Shown here: positions 25,807-34,710 of the stretch, piece by piece
Position numbering within the stretch: the stretch's first letter is position 1
How the letters are laid out: the number at the start of each line of letters is the position of its first letter
NCBI RefSeq assembly: GCF_963669205.1
Contig: NZ_OY769915.1
Span: forward strand, 4,934,001 to 4,998,000
Source: an uncultured Roseibium sp.
GTDB lineage: Bacteria; Pseudomonadota; Alphaproteobacteria; Rhizobiales; Stappiaceae
DNA: 64,000 bases
Reading direction: 5' to 3'
The notes under the pieces: model-generated
Database searches by the model: none
Told to the model about the DNA's origin: nothing
The model's input: the letters and a program-made list of their open reading frames with translations, nothing else
Made by a program: the position numbers and the translations under genes

Positions 25807-27063
25807 TCAGGCTGCAGGGTCGTCCGCGAACCGGCTCTGGTCCTCAAATAGCTGGATATACTGCTCCGCCACCTTGGAAACGGAAGGAGGCTGTTGCGTT
25901 TTCTCCGCCAGGTCGCGGTACATCTTCGGATCGGCGGCGGCTTTTTCCATCATGGAAGCCAGGCCGGACGGATCGTTTCTGCGCACGTGAAGCCCGTCGA
26001 CGCCGTTTCGAACCGCTTCCGCCATTCCCCCGGCGCCGGTCGTGATCACGGGTCTCTTGTGCTGCTGCGCCTCCGCAATCACCAGCGGCGCGTTTTCCCA
26101 CCAGAGAGAGGGCACGATCACCCAGTCGACCGGTTCGATGAGCTCTGCAACGTCATGCGGCTTGTAGGGCCCGAGACGAATGACATGCGGAGCCGTGTCC
26201 TCGAACAGCGCTTCGATCCGGCCTACAAAATCCGGGCTCTGAAAGGGAGAACCGCCATGCACGCGCAGTTCGAAGTCGACGTCGCGTTCGATCAGCAGCT
26301 TTGCCGCCTGCAGCAGGACTTCGATACCTTTCCAGGGCGTCATGTTTCCGAAAAATCCGAAAACACGTTTCGGATCCTCGGTCCCTGCCCGGCTCGCGAC
26401 CGGTGCCGTTTCGGGACGGCCATTCCGGATGACGGAAATCTTGTCCGCCGGCAATCCCCAGCGGATGTAGACATCCCTCAGGAAGGCGCTCGGCGAGACG
26501 AACTGATCAACCGCCTGGAGGTGGGTCTTGATGAAACGTTCACGCAGCCGCATGTCATTGGGCTTCGCCGCCTCAACACAGCGGCAAAGTCCGCCCGGCC
26601 CAAGCGCCGCACAAGGCTCATCGGGACTTTGCATCAGGACGCCGTCATTCGCGCAGATCGCGTAATAGTCATGCAACGTCATCACGATGCGGACATCCGG
26701 AAGCACACGGCGGATCAGCACCGGTAATTCGACGCCGAAGAGGATCAGATGATGAATATGCACCACATCGGGCCGGAAACTTTCCAGCAGGGCGGTCATG
26801 TCGGGAACGAACGCTCTGAGATCGATCTGGCTCATGTTGAAGCGGTCGAAGTGACCCGCCCACATCAGCAACTCATCGCCGCTGTCGCTGATGGCCTGAA
26901 AGCTGGTGCCCGGGTGCGGTTCGCGATGCAAATGGTTGGTGGCGCCAACGAAGAGCGACTGGTGCCCCGCTTCCCGGTACGCCCTTGACAGTTCAAGCGC
27001 AACGGTTTCCGTACCGCCGGGATGGAGGTCCGGATGATTGTGCGCGAACACCAGAACCCTCAT
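25807..27063 (-). CDS. Glycosyltransferase family 4
   Basis: The 418-residue GT-B protein shows MRVLVFAHNHPDLHPGGTET at the N-terminus, VVHIHHLILFGVELPVLI, FGFFGNMTPWKGIEVLLQAA near 235 and the ExxxxxxxE motif in WWENAPLVIAEAQQHKRP near 335. Its ATG overlaps the methyltransferase stop (ATGA, 27060-27063). It is a paralogue of the GT4 at 21413 in the same operon, so the two may add related sugars. Donor and acceptor cannot be read from the sequence. Confidence 0.92.
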   Translation of the reverse strand: MRVLVFAHNHPDLHPGGTETVALELSRAYREAGHQSLFVGATNHLHREPHPGTSFQAISDSGDELLMWAGHFDRFNMSQIDLRAFVPDMTALLESFRPDVVHIHHLILFGVELPVLIRRVLPDVRIVMTLHDYYAICANDGVLMQSPDEPCAALGPGGLCRCVEAAKPNDMRLRERFIKTHLQAVDQFVSPSAFLRDVYIRWGLPADKISVIRNGRPETAPVASRAGTEDPKRVFGFFGNMTPWKGIEVLLQAAKLLIERDVDFELRVHGGSPFQSPDFVGRIEALFEDTAPHVIRLGPYKPHDVAELIEPVDWVIVPSLWWENAPLVIAEAQQHKRPVITTGAGGMAEAVRNGVDGLHVRRNDPSGLASMMEKAAADPKMYRDLAEKTQQPPSVSKVAEQYIQLFEDQSRFADDPAA

Positions 27064-27911
27064 GCGCCCTGTCCCCGCGACGACTTAACGGCAACAAAGA
27101 AATCCTGGTAATGCCGGCTACCGGTCTGACCGCGCCAGTGACCGAGCTTTTTCAGGGCGACATCAAAACCCGTTTTGTGCAGCGTCGTATCCAGGAACCC
27201 GTCGTCGAAGGCGACGGCGGCAAGCGGCGCGGTCTTGTCCGCGTGCCAGGACGGACCTTCGGGCGATCTGTGAAACCGGATCCTTGGCGTCAGGTCCGCA
27301 GCGTTGCGCTGGCTTTCCGGCTCCATGATGAAGGCGGAAACGAACAGTCGGCCACCCGGCTCGAGCAGCCTGGAGATTTCTCGGAAATAGGGCTCGATTT
27401 CGTTGGCCGGAAGATGCGTGACGACTGACGTCATGATCGCGAAGTCAAAGGAGCCGCCATCGAACGGAAGCGACAGGTCCGTGCCCCTGATGCGCCCGTT
27501 CGGATTGTAAAGATCGTTGGCGATATCGAGATGCAAGAAACGGAAATTGGGATAGACGCTTCCGATATGCTGCGCGCTCCAGTGAATGCCGGCCGGTGCC
27601 GGGTCGAGACCGGTATACTGCCCCTCTTCCGGGTCGAGATATTGCGTCAGCGGAACCGCCATCCGCCCGATGCCGCATCCGATATCGAGGACACGCTCGT
27701 CTTCGCGCAGTCCGCCGAGGTCGACAAAGTGTCCCAGAAACTCGGCTCCGATCGCCAGGTAGTCGCCGTCGCCGACAAAATTCTCTTCCTGCGGCGGCAC
27801 CGGCAGAAAACGATTCCGTTCGATCGTTTTTTGAAGCAGGGCCAGCCTGTCGCCGCCAAGCGGCGCTGACTTCAAGCGGACATGGTCCGCAATGACTACG
27901 GGTGAGTTCAT
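27060..27911 (-). CDS. SAM-dependent methyltransferase (class I)
   Basis: The 283-residue protein carries motif I VLDIGCGIGRMAVPL near residue 74, YTGLDPAPAGIHW as the acidic motif II, and a motif IV-like SFDFAIMTSVVTHLP followed by EISRLLEPGGRLFVS. These are class I methyltransferase features. ATG 27911 overlaps the upstream GT2 stop as ATGA, and the gene overlaps the next GT4 the same way, so translation is coupled. In this operon it probably O-methylates a sugar of the glycan or caps the chain. Confidence 0.88.
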   Translation of the reverse strand: MNSPVVIADHVRLKSAPLGGDRLALLQKTIERNRFLPVPPQEENFVGDGDYLAIGAEFLGHFVDLGGLREDERVLDIGCGIGRMAVPLTQYLDPEEGQYTGLDPAPAGIHWSAQHIGSVYPNFRFLHLDIANDLYNPNGRIRGTDLSLPFDGGSFDFAIMTSVVTHLPANEIEPYFREISRLLEPGGRLFVSAFIMEPESQRNAADLTPRIRFHRSPEGPSWHADKTAPLAAVAFDDGFLDTTLHKTGFDVALKKLGHWRGQTGSRHYQDFFVAVKSSRGQGA

Positions 27912-30118
27912 CCGGTCAGTACCCCATCCCTTGCCCCGATTGACGACATGACATCCATGATTTCCTGTTCCCATCTGAGTTGCTGAAGCCATCGATTGTA
28001 CTGAGACGCAACTCCCCGCGTGTAGTCGCCGTTTTTCTTTATGGAAATTCGCTCGAAGTGATAAAGCTCAACATCACCCAAGTAGTAGATCTTCTTGTTG
28101 CTGGCCCTTAGCTTGAGACAGAGATCGCTGTCTTCGTAATCGCCGATGATGACGTCGGTCGTATAGCCACCGGCCTGCTCGAAGTCGGAACGCGCCATGA
28201 CGAGACAGGCACCGGTAACGCCCGGCACCTCCCGAGACAGGCTGGCCTGCGCATAATTTCGCGGAAAGCCCTTGAAATAGTGGTGGTTGAACCAGCGCTT
28301 CTTTTCGTCGTGAATGAACTTCAGACCGGCATGCTGAATGGCATTGTCCGCGTAAAGCAGCTTCGCCCCGACCGCGCCGACCCGCTCATCCATCATCAGG
28401 CAGGCACAGAGTTGTTCGAGCCAGCCGCTCCCGGTGGGCACGACATCGGAATTGATCATGGCGAGGTAGCGGCCTTTCGCGCAGGCGGCACCGGCGTTGC
28501 AGGCAAGTGCATAGCCGCCGTTCTGCTGCATGACGACAAGTCGGATCGGCAGGCCGTAAAGGAGATGAAATCCGATCAGCAGGTCTTCGACGTGGGTCGC
28601 CTGCTCCGGGGAGTCCAGAACGAAGATGATTTCCGCGTTTTCAGCAAGCCATCTGTCGGACGCGAACGCGGCCAGTTGCGGCTTTATGAACTCGTAGACC
28701 TTGTAGAGCGGAATGACGATCGAAACCGTTGGCGCATCGACCGGAGCACCGATCGTGATTTCGCCGGGAGTCCCGACCTGATCTATAAAGCGCTTCTGCA
28801 ATTCGGCGAAGGGCTGCGCGAGACATTGCGAGATCACGTCATCGCTCGCATGTCTGGGTGGAACCACTCCGAGCGCACTCGCCCTGCTGTCCACCGCATC
28901 GCCCGGCTGCGGCGGTGGAACGAGAGACGCCCGCTCACCCGACGCCAGCCTCAGTTCAAATCGCGGCTGGATGTGATGCTTCAACTTCGCACCCGCCGGC
29001 GCAAAGGCAACGAACTTGCGGATCGCGTATCCGCCCTGGGATTCGGGAAGGACACCGTCGAACGTGTGCAGTTCGAGGGATTGCGGCTCAAGCCCCGGAA
29101 CCAGGAGATCGATCCCGGCATAGGATCTGCCGGGATCGCGCATCCAGCCGCCGGCGAGCACGCCGCTCTCAACCGTCAGCGCTGTTTCCACGGCACAAAA
29201 GGAGGCCGTTTCGCCAAGCGCACCATGCCGCCTCGCCGGCATTGGTTCTGCCAGCTGGAGGTCGCGCACCGCCGCCCTCGTTTCCGGTGTCTTGCTGCCG
29301 AACCTCGTGATGAGATGATCGCGCAATTCCGGCAGTTTGCGCGTGTTGGCCGCCCACCACGTGCTAAGCGAACGCGGTTCGCCGCCTGTTTCAAGCCGCC
29401 TAATGGCGAGCCCCCACGGACCGGACAGAACGAGAAAACTTTTCAACGGTTGTTTTGCACTCGCTACCGCACCCACGAACAGGCGGTTCTTGCCACCGTT
29501 GTAAAGAGCATTGAACGGCTCAGCCTCCAACCGCCTGATACCGTCGTCACCGATCAGCACCGCGGACGTGACTTCGGAACACTCGCTGTTCAGCAGGGTT
29601 TCGACAATTCTGGTCTCGCCGACGCACGCGACACAATCGGCAACCGGAGGCGCATCGTTCACCGAATGGAGCAGCTTCCTGGCAAAACCGAGAAAGCTTC
29701 GTGAGCGAGAAAGCCGGAACATTCCGGACCAGGTGTTGACGATCGTGGTAACGAGAACCGCACAGGCGTTCTGGGTCAATCCGTTCGTCAGCGCAAACGG
29801 GTCCGCTGCTATCGCGCCGGTTTCGGGGTTGAATGCCAGTTCGGCGCCCGCGCCGACCGTTCCTGCGGTCAGCTTCAACCGCAGCGGAGCCGCATCCTTG
29901 ACACCGAGTGCCCAGACGATCCGCGACCGGCCATCGAGCAACGCGAGACGGACGCTGGCAAGGCCGGAGAATTTCCGGCTCGACATCTCCTCGAGCTGCG
30001 GCGGCGCATTGACAGTATGAGCAGGATCCCAGGCGACCAGATAAACTTCTGGCGTCAACTGCAGAAACTGCGGGGCATCGAAGGGCGATTCCGCGTATGT
30101 GCCGAGAGTTTCGAGCAT
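27908..30118 (-). CDS. Glycosyltransferase family 2 with large N-terminal extension
   Basis: The 736-residue protein has about 470 residues of extension before a GT2 domain. That domain shows VSIVIPLYKVYEFIKP near 472, AEIIFVLDSPEQ, GGYALACNAGA and the metal-binding INSDVVP near 563, then GVTGACLVMARSDFE and IGDYEDSDLCLKLRA as acceptor and base region. All core residues look intact. Residues about 318-350 hold a GW-type module (ESGVLAGGWMRDPGRSYAGI) shared with two neighbours. It begins the six-gene operon running to 21413. Rhamnosyl- or galactosyl-type transfer is possible, but the sugar is unknown. Confidence 0.88.
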   Translation of the reverse strand: MLETLGTYAESPFDAPQFLQLTPEVYLVAWDPAHTVNAPPQLEEMSSRKFSGLASVRLALLDGRSRIVWALGVKDAAPLRLKLTAGTVGAGAELAFNPETGAIAADPFALTNGLTQNACAVLVTTIVNTWSGMFRLSRSRSFLGFARKLLHSVNDAPPVADCVACVGETRIVETLLNSECSEVTSAVLIGDDGIRRLEAEPFNALYNGGKNRLFVGAVASAKQPLKSFLVLSGPWGLAIRRLETGGEPRSLSTWWAANTRKLPELRDHLITRFGSKTPETRAAVRDLQLAEPMPARRHGALGETASFCAVETALTVESGVLAGGWMRDPGRSYAGIDLLVPGLEPQSLELHTFDGVLPESQGGYAIRKFVAFAPAGAKLKHHIQPRFELRLASGERASLVPPPQPGDAVDSRASALGVVPPRHASDDVISQCLAQPFAELQKRFIDQVGTPGEITIGAPVDAPTVSIVIPLYKVYEFIKPQLAAFASDRWLAENAEIIFVLDSPEQATHVEDLLIGFHLLYGLPIRLVVMQQNGGYALACNAGAACAKGRYLAMINSDVVPTGSGWLEQLCACLMMDERVGAVGAKLLYADNAIQHAGLKFIHDEKKRWFNHHYFKGFPRNYAQASLSREVPGVTGACLVMARSDFEQAGGYTTDVIIGDYEDSDLCLKLRASNKKIYYLGDVELYHFERISIKKNGDYTRGVASQYNRWLQQLRWEQEIMDVMSSIGARDGVLTG

Positions 30119-30170
30119 CTTTAATATTCACTACGTAACGATACGCCGGTCCGGCCAGCGAATGACGACA

Positions 30171-30210
30171 GCCCCGGGGCTGCCCGACGGGTCGGACAAC
30201 ACCCCGGGGC
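30171..30210. terminator. GC-rich stem-loop after RTX gene
   Basis: GCCCCGGGG at 30171-30179 pairs with its complement CCCCGGGGC at 30202-30210, with a smaller GTCGG-type hairpin possible inside the loop. It lies just past the stop of the minus-strand RTX gene and before the GT2 operon. No T-run follows, so it may act as a partial terminator or mRNA stabiliser. Confidence 0.5.
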
Positions 30211-30217
30211 AGTCACG

Positions 30218-30820
30218 TTATGTCACGACGATGAAGCCTTCAGGATTGTCCTTCAGGTCATCCGCATCGATGTTGTTGAGCGTCACGGTATCGCCGTTGC
30301 CCAGATCGATGACAGTATTGTTGCCGACCTGAGTCGCGCGATCCGCGACATCCGCCGCAGAACCAATACCGGTGCTGTTGATGTTTGCGGAAATCTGGAC
30401 GAGATCGCCGACCTGGAAATCCATGATGATATCGTTGCCACCGCCACCGGTGAAAACGAACACATCGTGGTTTCCGCCACCGAACATCAGATCGTTGCCG
30501 GCACCACCGTCGATGATGTCGGTTCCCTCTCCGCCGAGGATGATGTCGCCACCATCGCCGCCTTCGATGTAGTCGGACCCGGAACCACCGAAGATGGTAT
30601 CCGCGTCATCGCCGCCAAGAATGACGTCGTTGCCGCCTTCGCCGAAAATCTTGTCGGCGCCTTCGCCACCGACGATCAGATCTCCGCCCTTGCCACCGAA
30701 AAGAAAGTCGTCGCCTTCATTGCCCACGACAACATCCGCTTCGCCCAGCCCGAAAATGAAATCCTGGGCACTTGTACCCTGTAGGAAATCCTGGAAAGCA
30801 CTGCCTTCAATTGTGGCCAT
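30218..30820 (-). CDS. RTX calcium-binding repeat protein, T1SS substrate
   Basis: The 200-residue protein consists mostly of glycine/aspartate nonapeptide repeats (GGKGGDLIV, GGEGADKIF, GEGGNDVIL, GGDDADTIF and more) at about residues 22-118, which fold into a calcium-filled parallel beta roll. A C-terminal region (FVFTGGGGNDIIMDFQVGDL, then strands to the end) is like the uncleaved T1SS secretion signal. There is no enzyme domain. AGGAGTAAGCT precedes the ATG. ABC and adaptor genes of a type I secretion system lie just upstream on the same strand, making them the obvious exporter. It may be a small extracellular matrix protein that binds polysaccharide. Confidence 0.9.
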   Translation of the reverse strand: MATIEGSAFQDFLQGTSAQDFIFGLGEADVVVGNEGDDFLFGGKGGDLIVGGEGADKIFGEGGNDVILGGDDADTIFGGSGSDYIEGGDGGDIILGGEGTDIIDGGAGNDLMFGGGNHDVFVFTGGGGNDIIMDFQVGDLVQISANINSTGIGSAADVADRATQVGNNTVIDLGNGDTVTLNNIDADDLKDNPEGFIVVT

Positions 30821-31306
30821 AGCTTACTCCTGAAGTTTACCTCACTTAAACAACGCCCCGGAAACCGCGGCACCCCGCACCGCACAAATCCCGTTTTCTT
30901 GCGGTGCGAAATTACAATACACATTTATAACTGTAAGCAAAGGGATGAATAGTGAAAAAAGTAAGGCAATATTTAGAATATAGAGTATTTTATATGATAT
31001 TACTCGCAGGATATACCAATTTTACCAGACTAATTCAGGTGAATTACATCGATTTTCGAAACACTTTTCCATCATTTGCACGGCAAAATACGTCAGCATC
31101 TATATTTTTTCCTTTTTACTCAATTACTTAAATCAGAAAAAATAAATTTTCGAACTAAACCCGCATACACGCGAAGGTTAGTAGAACTAAAGAAAAAAGT
31201 CTGAAAGCTATCGCGCATGCCAAAATTCTATGCTGCGATGCACAAATGAACGGCAGCTCAACAATGAGCTGCCGGCATCAAGAAAATTTACAGGGATCGT
31301 CAGGTG
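30821..31306. other. AT-rich intergenic region, RTX promoter region
   Basis: No gene is seen. Bases about 30910-31240 are very AT-rich and must contain the promoter of the RTX gene on the minus strand. The next entry's hairpin marks the end of the T1SS operon. This shows the RTX gene is transcribed separately from its exporter genes, as for many abundant T1SS substrates. Confidence 0.5.
31251..31274 (-). terminator. Hairpin ending the T1SS operon
   Basis: CGGCAGCTCA at 31251-31260 pairs with TGAGCTGCCG at 31265-31274 around the loop ACAA, a perfect 10-bp stem. On the minus strand it lies 33 bases beyond the adaptor gene stop and is followed by a weakly T-rich stretch. Confidence 0.75.
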
Positions 31307-32692
31307 TCAGTCTTCGCGGAAAGCGCGGCTCCAGCTGTCGGAAATCGGCTCCACGAGATATTCGATCGCCTTGCGCGCCCGGCGCACGATCAGCACTTCG
31401 GCGGGCATTCCCGGATAAAGGGCGACGACCGGATTGTTGGCAAGCTCCGTCTGGTCGACCTCCGCCCGCACCAGGTAGAACGCTTCCTGTGTCTGCTGAT
31501 CGACGCTCTGATCGGCCGCAACGAAGGACACGGCGCCTTCCAGGGGACGCACGTTCCGCCTGTCATACGCGGTCAGCCTGATACGCGCCTGCGACCCCAC
31601 CCGGACATGGTCGATGTCCTTGAGGTTCATGCGCACTTCAACGAGCATCTTCTCATCCTGGGGGACGATGTCCATGATTGCCTTGCTGGGCTCGACGACA
31701 CTGCCCGGCGTGCGCATCTCGATGTCATAGACAATCCCGCCTTGCGGGGCATACACGACCAGCCTGTCGAGTATGTCCTTTGACGAAATGATCTGCTCGT
31801 TCGTGGTGTTGAGTTCGAGCTGCGCCGTCAGGATCTCGCTCGCGATTTCGCTCTGCAGTTCCTGCTCGGCCTGCAGAAGCGCCACTTCCGCGCCCTGCCG
31901 CGCTTTCTCCAGCTGTGCCTTGTCCGCCGCAAACTGGCCGCCGTCGCCGATCAACTCGCTGAGTTCGAGCTGCTCGTCGCTCAGGATTGCCTTCGAGGCG
32001 AAACCCTTCTTCTCCAGCAAGGTGAGGGCTTCGACCCGTTCCTTGAGCAAGGCCTGCCGGTTCGTGTTCGCCTCGATTTGTGCTTCGGTGGCCTCGATCT
32101 GGGCATCGAACTGCTCGATTTCCTTCTGCTGGAACGCGACCTTGCCTTCATAGACCTTGCGCCGCTTCTCAAAAAAGCGCTGTTCTGCCGCCAACACGTC
32201 CGCGACGGCAATCGCATCGCTTTTTGTCAGTTCCGGAGGCATCTCGATCTCGTCCTTCAGGTCCCGTTCCGCACGCAGCCGCGCAAGCGTCGCCATCAGG
32301 CTGATTCTCTTGGCGCGCAACTGGGCGAGTTCCGCGCGCGCCCGCGTGTCATCCAGTTCGACCAGCGGTTGGCCTGCCTTCACGAAATCTCCTTCCTGAA
32401 CGAGCAACCGGCGCAATATGCCGCCCTCAAGATGCGTGATCGTCTTCCTCTGGCTGTCGACGACGACCTTGCCTGTCGCCACCGCGGCGCTGTCGAGATC
32501 CGCCGTGAACCCCCACAGCAAGAACCCGCCGAAACCGATCACGACCGCGATCGAGGAAGCGATCAGCGGACCGCGAAGGCTGGTGGGTTTTTCCGTGTCC
32601 AGATTGTCCGGCGGCTGCCAGAACGGTCTGTGTGCGGTGCCGGGCGATTGCTGCGCCGGTTTGGCGACCTTGTTTTCAGGATCCGTTTTCAT
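31307..32692 (-). CDS. T1SS periplasmic adaptor (HlyD/PrtE family)
   Basis: The 461-residue membrane fusion protein has a cytoplasmic N-terminus, a membrane segment at about 43-64 (LIASSIAVVIGFGGFLLWGF), a lipoyl half-domain (ITHLEGGILRRLLVQEGDFVK, near 85-105), a long coiled-coil region at about 110-300, and the HlyD C-terminal signature region (YDRRNVRPLEGAVSFVAADQ and following). It links the ABC transporter to an outer-membrane TolC-type channel. The start overlaps the ABC gene stop (32689-32692). No TolC gene is in the window. Confidence 0.93.
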   Translation of the reverse strand: MKTDPENKVAKPAQQSPGTAHRPFWQPPDNLDTEKPTSLRGPLIASSIAVVIGFGGFLLWGFTADLDSAAVATGKVVVDSQRKTITHLEGGILRRLLVQEGDFVKAGQPLVELDDTRARAELAQLRAKRISLMATLARLRAERDLKDEIEMPPELTKSDAIAVADVLAAEQRFFEKRRKVYEGKVAFQQKEIEQFDAQIEATEAQIEANTNRQALLKERVEALTLLEKKGFASKAILSDEQLELSELIGDGGQFAADKAQLEKARQGAEVALLQAEQELQSEIASEILTAQLELNTTNEQIISSKDILDRLVVYAPQGGIVYDIEMRTPGSVVEPSKAIMDIVPQDEKMLVEVRMNLKDIDHVRVGSQARIRLTAYDRRNVRPLEGAVSFVAADQSVDQQTQEAFYLVRAEVDQTELANNPVVALYPGMPAEVLIVRRARKAIEYLVEPISDSWSRAFRED

Positions 32693-34437
32693 GCGACCTC
32701 TCCACTCGGCGGCAGGGCAGGTGCCGGTTTTGGCGCTGGCAAGCGCCGCGAAATGTTACTCACGACCTCCGTTCGGTCACCGAACTGGCTGATCCTGCCG
32801 TCTTCGAGCACCAGGATCTTGTCCGCAGCCTCCATGATGGCCGGACGGTGTGCAATCACGATGACGATGGCACCATCTTCCTTGGCGCTCGAAATCGCCC
32901 TCAGAAGTGCAACTTCGCCTTCGGTGTCGAGATTCGCGTTGGGTTCGTCAAGAACGAGCAGCCGGGGCCGACCGAACAGGGCTCTCGCCAAGGCGACGCG
33001 CTGCTTCTGGCCGCCCGACAACGTGAACTTGTTGTCGCCGACGGGCGTGTCATAGCCGAGCGGCATGCGGCCGATCATTTCATGAACGCCTGCGGATCGC
33101 GCCGCGTCGATTACCATTTGCGGATCGGCATCATACATGCGCGAAATGTTCTCGCGCACCGTTCCGTCCAGCAGCGACACCGACTGGGGCAGATAGCCGA
33201 TCATCGCACCGAAAGACGCCCGTTCCCACAAATAGACATTGTGCCCGTCCAGGAACACGCCGCCGGTTGTCGGCTGGAGCGCCCCGACCAGAAGACGCGC
33301 CAATGTCGACTTGCCGGCCGCCGACGGTCCGACAATGCCCAGAACATCACCTGGTTCAAGCGTGAAGGAGATGCCCTTGATCACCGGAACGGGTGCGTTC
33401 GGTGCGACAAAGACAAGCTTGTCGACCTGGAGCGGCCCCTGGCTCGGCGGCGTTGCGATGGTTTGGCGGATGGATGCGTGATTCTCCAGAATGTCGCGAA
33501 CCCGGCCCCAGGCCGTTAACGCAAACACCCACTGTCTCCAGTTCTCGGTCATGTTGTCGAAGGGCATCAGCAACCGGCCGGTGATGATACTGGCGGCAAT
33601 CATGGTTCCGGCCGTCACCTCCCCCTTGATGACCAGATCGGCACCAAGTGCGAGCACGCCAATCTGCATGCCCATGCGCAGGCTTCGCGTGAGCGCGTGG
33701 ATCGCCTTGCCGCGCCGGCTGCCATAGGCCATCAGTTCGCTCGCATGCAGCTGTTTCTTTTGCCATCGCCGCGCAAGCGCCGGCATCAGCCCCATCGCCT
33801 CGATCGTTTCCGCATGGCGCAGCGTGGATCCCATCTTCGCGACATTTTCCACATTTGCGGAATTGGCCTCTTTAAGCAGCGAGCGGGTCGCCATGTCCGA
33901 GATGAGATTGAGCCCGACCAGAACAAAAGCTGAGATTATGGCTAACAGACCGTAAAGCGGATGCAGTATGAACAGCACGGCCAGGAACATGGGCACCCAG
34001 AGCGCCTCGAGAGGGGCGCTGATGGCGTTGCTGGTGATGAAACTCCTGAGATCGCTCAGGTCGCGAAGCACCTCGGAGGCAAGGCTGCCGCCCTTTTCGA
34101 GGGAAGATTTCACTGCTGCCTCGATCGCGGTATGGTTCAGCCGCCGGACGAGTTCGGTGCCCATGACCTGGAATATCTGGCTTCTAATGAATTCCAGAAT
34201 CCCGTAAAGCGCCAGTGCACCGGCGGCAATAATGACGAGCATTCCGAGCGTGTCGAGGCTCTGGCTGCTCAGAACCCGGTCGTGAACCTGCAGCATGAAA
34301 AGCGGAGCCGTAAGCTGCAGGAGCGTGATGAAGCCGCTCAAAATAGCGGCAGCGATTAATCCAGTTGCAAAGGTCTTCCGGGCCTCTCGAACCAGCAAGG
34401 ACGGGTCGTTTGCCGCTGGTTTCACCTGCTCAACCAT
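32689..34437 (-). CDS. T1SS permease/ATPase (PrtD family ABC exporter)
   Basis: The 582-residue half-transporter has membrane segments in residues 20-300 and a complete nucleotide-binding domain: Walker A GIVGPSAAGKST near 370, Q-loop region GYLPQSVSLLDG, signature LSGGQKQRVALARAL near 480, Walker B RLLVLDEPNANLD and H-loop IVIAHRP. It lacks a C39 peptidase domain, which fits RTX substrates without leader peptides. GGAG precedes the ATG at a good distance. It energises export of the nearby RTX protein and possibly other proteins. Its intact motifs contrast with the decayed ones in the ABC-like protein at 2891. Confidence 0.94.
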   Translation of the reverse strand: MVEQVKPAANDPSLLVREARKTFATGLIAAAILSGFITLLQLTAPLFMLQVHDRVLSSQSLDTLGMLVIIAAGALALYGILEFIRSQIFQVMGTELVRRLNHTAIEAAVKSSLEKGGSLASEVLRDLSDLRSFITSNAISAPLEALWVPMFLAVLFILHPLYGLLAIISAFVLVGLNLISDMATRSLLKEANSANVENVAKMGSTLRHAETIEAMGLMPALARRWQKKQLHASELMAYGSRRGKAIHALTRSLRMGMQIGVLALGADLVIKGEVTAGTMIAASIITGRLLMPFDNMTENWRQWVFALTAWGRVRDILENHASIRQTIATPPSQGPLQVDKLVFVAPNAPVPVIKGISFTLEPGDVLGIVGPSAAGKSTLARLLVGALQPTTGGVFLDGHNVYLWERASFGAMIGYLPQSVSLLDGTVRENISRMYDADPQMVIDAARSAGVHEMIGRMPLGYDTPVGDNKFTLSGGQKQRVALARALFGRPRLLVLDEPNANLDTEGEVALLRAISSAKEDGAIVIVIAHRPAIMEAADKILVLEDGRISQFGDRTEVVSNISRRLPAPKPAPALPPSGEVA

Positions 34438-34710
34438 TCACCATTCTCCAAACATTCAACCCAAAGATGAGTTCGCACGTGCGAAAAAATTCAGTATTTG
34501 CCTAGAAATCGACACATCTTTTCCCTATAAATGATTGAAGGTTGTAGACTAACTTGAGAGAAATTTGGGATTTAATTGTGGCACGCAATTGATTCTCATG
34601 CAAAAGATAAAATTATAAATAAAAATAACCAACCACCGCGAAGACAAGGAGCAACTCGGTAATGAAAGTATTTCGAATTTAGTTCGAAATTTCGTGGGAG
34701 TTAGGGGCGT

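Noticed and set aside
30437..30800. Tandem short repeats that could look like a CRISPR or satellite array
   Set aside because: They are the codons of the RTX nonapeptide repeats, in frame and diverged; there are no spacers.
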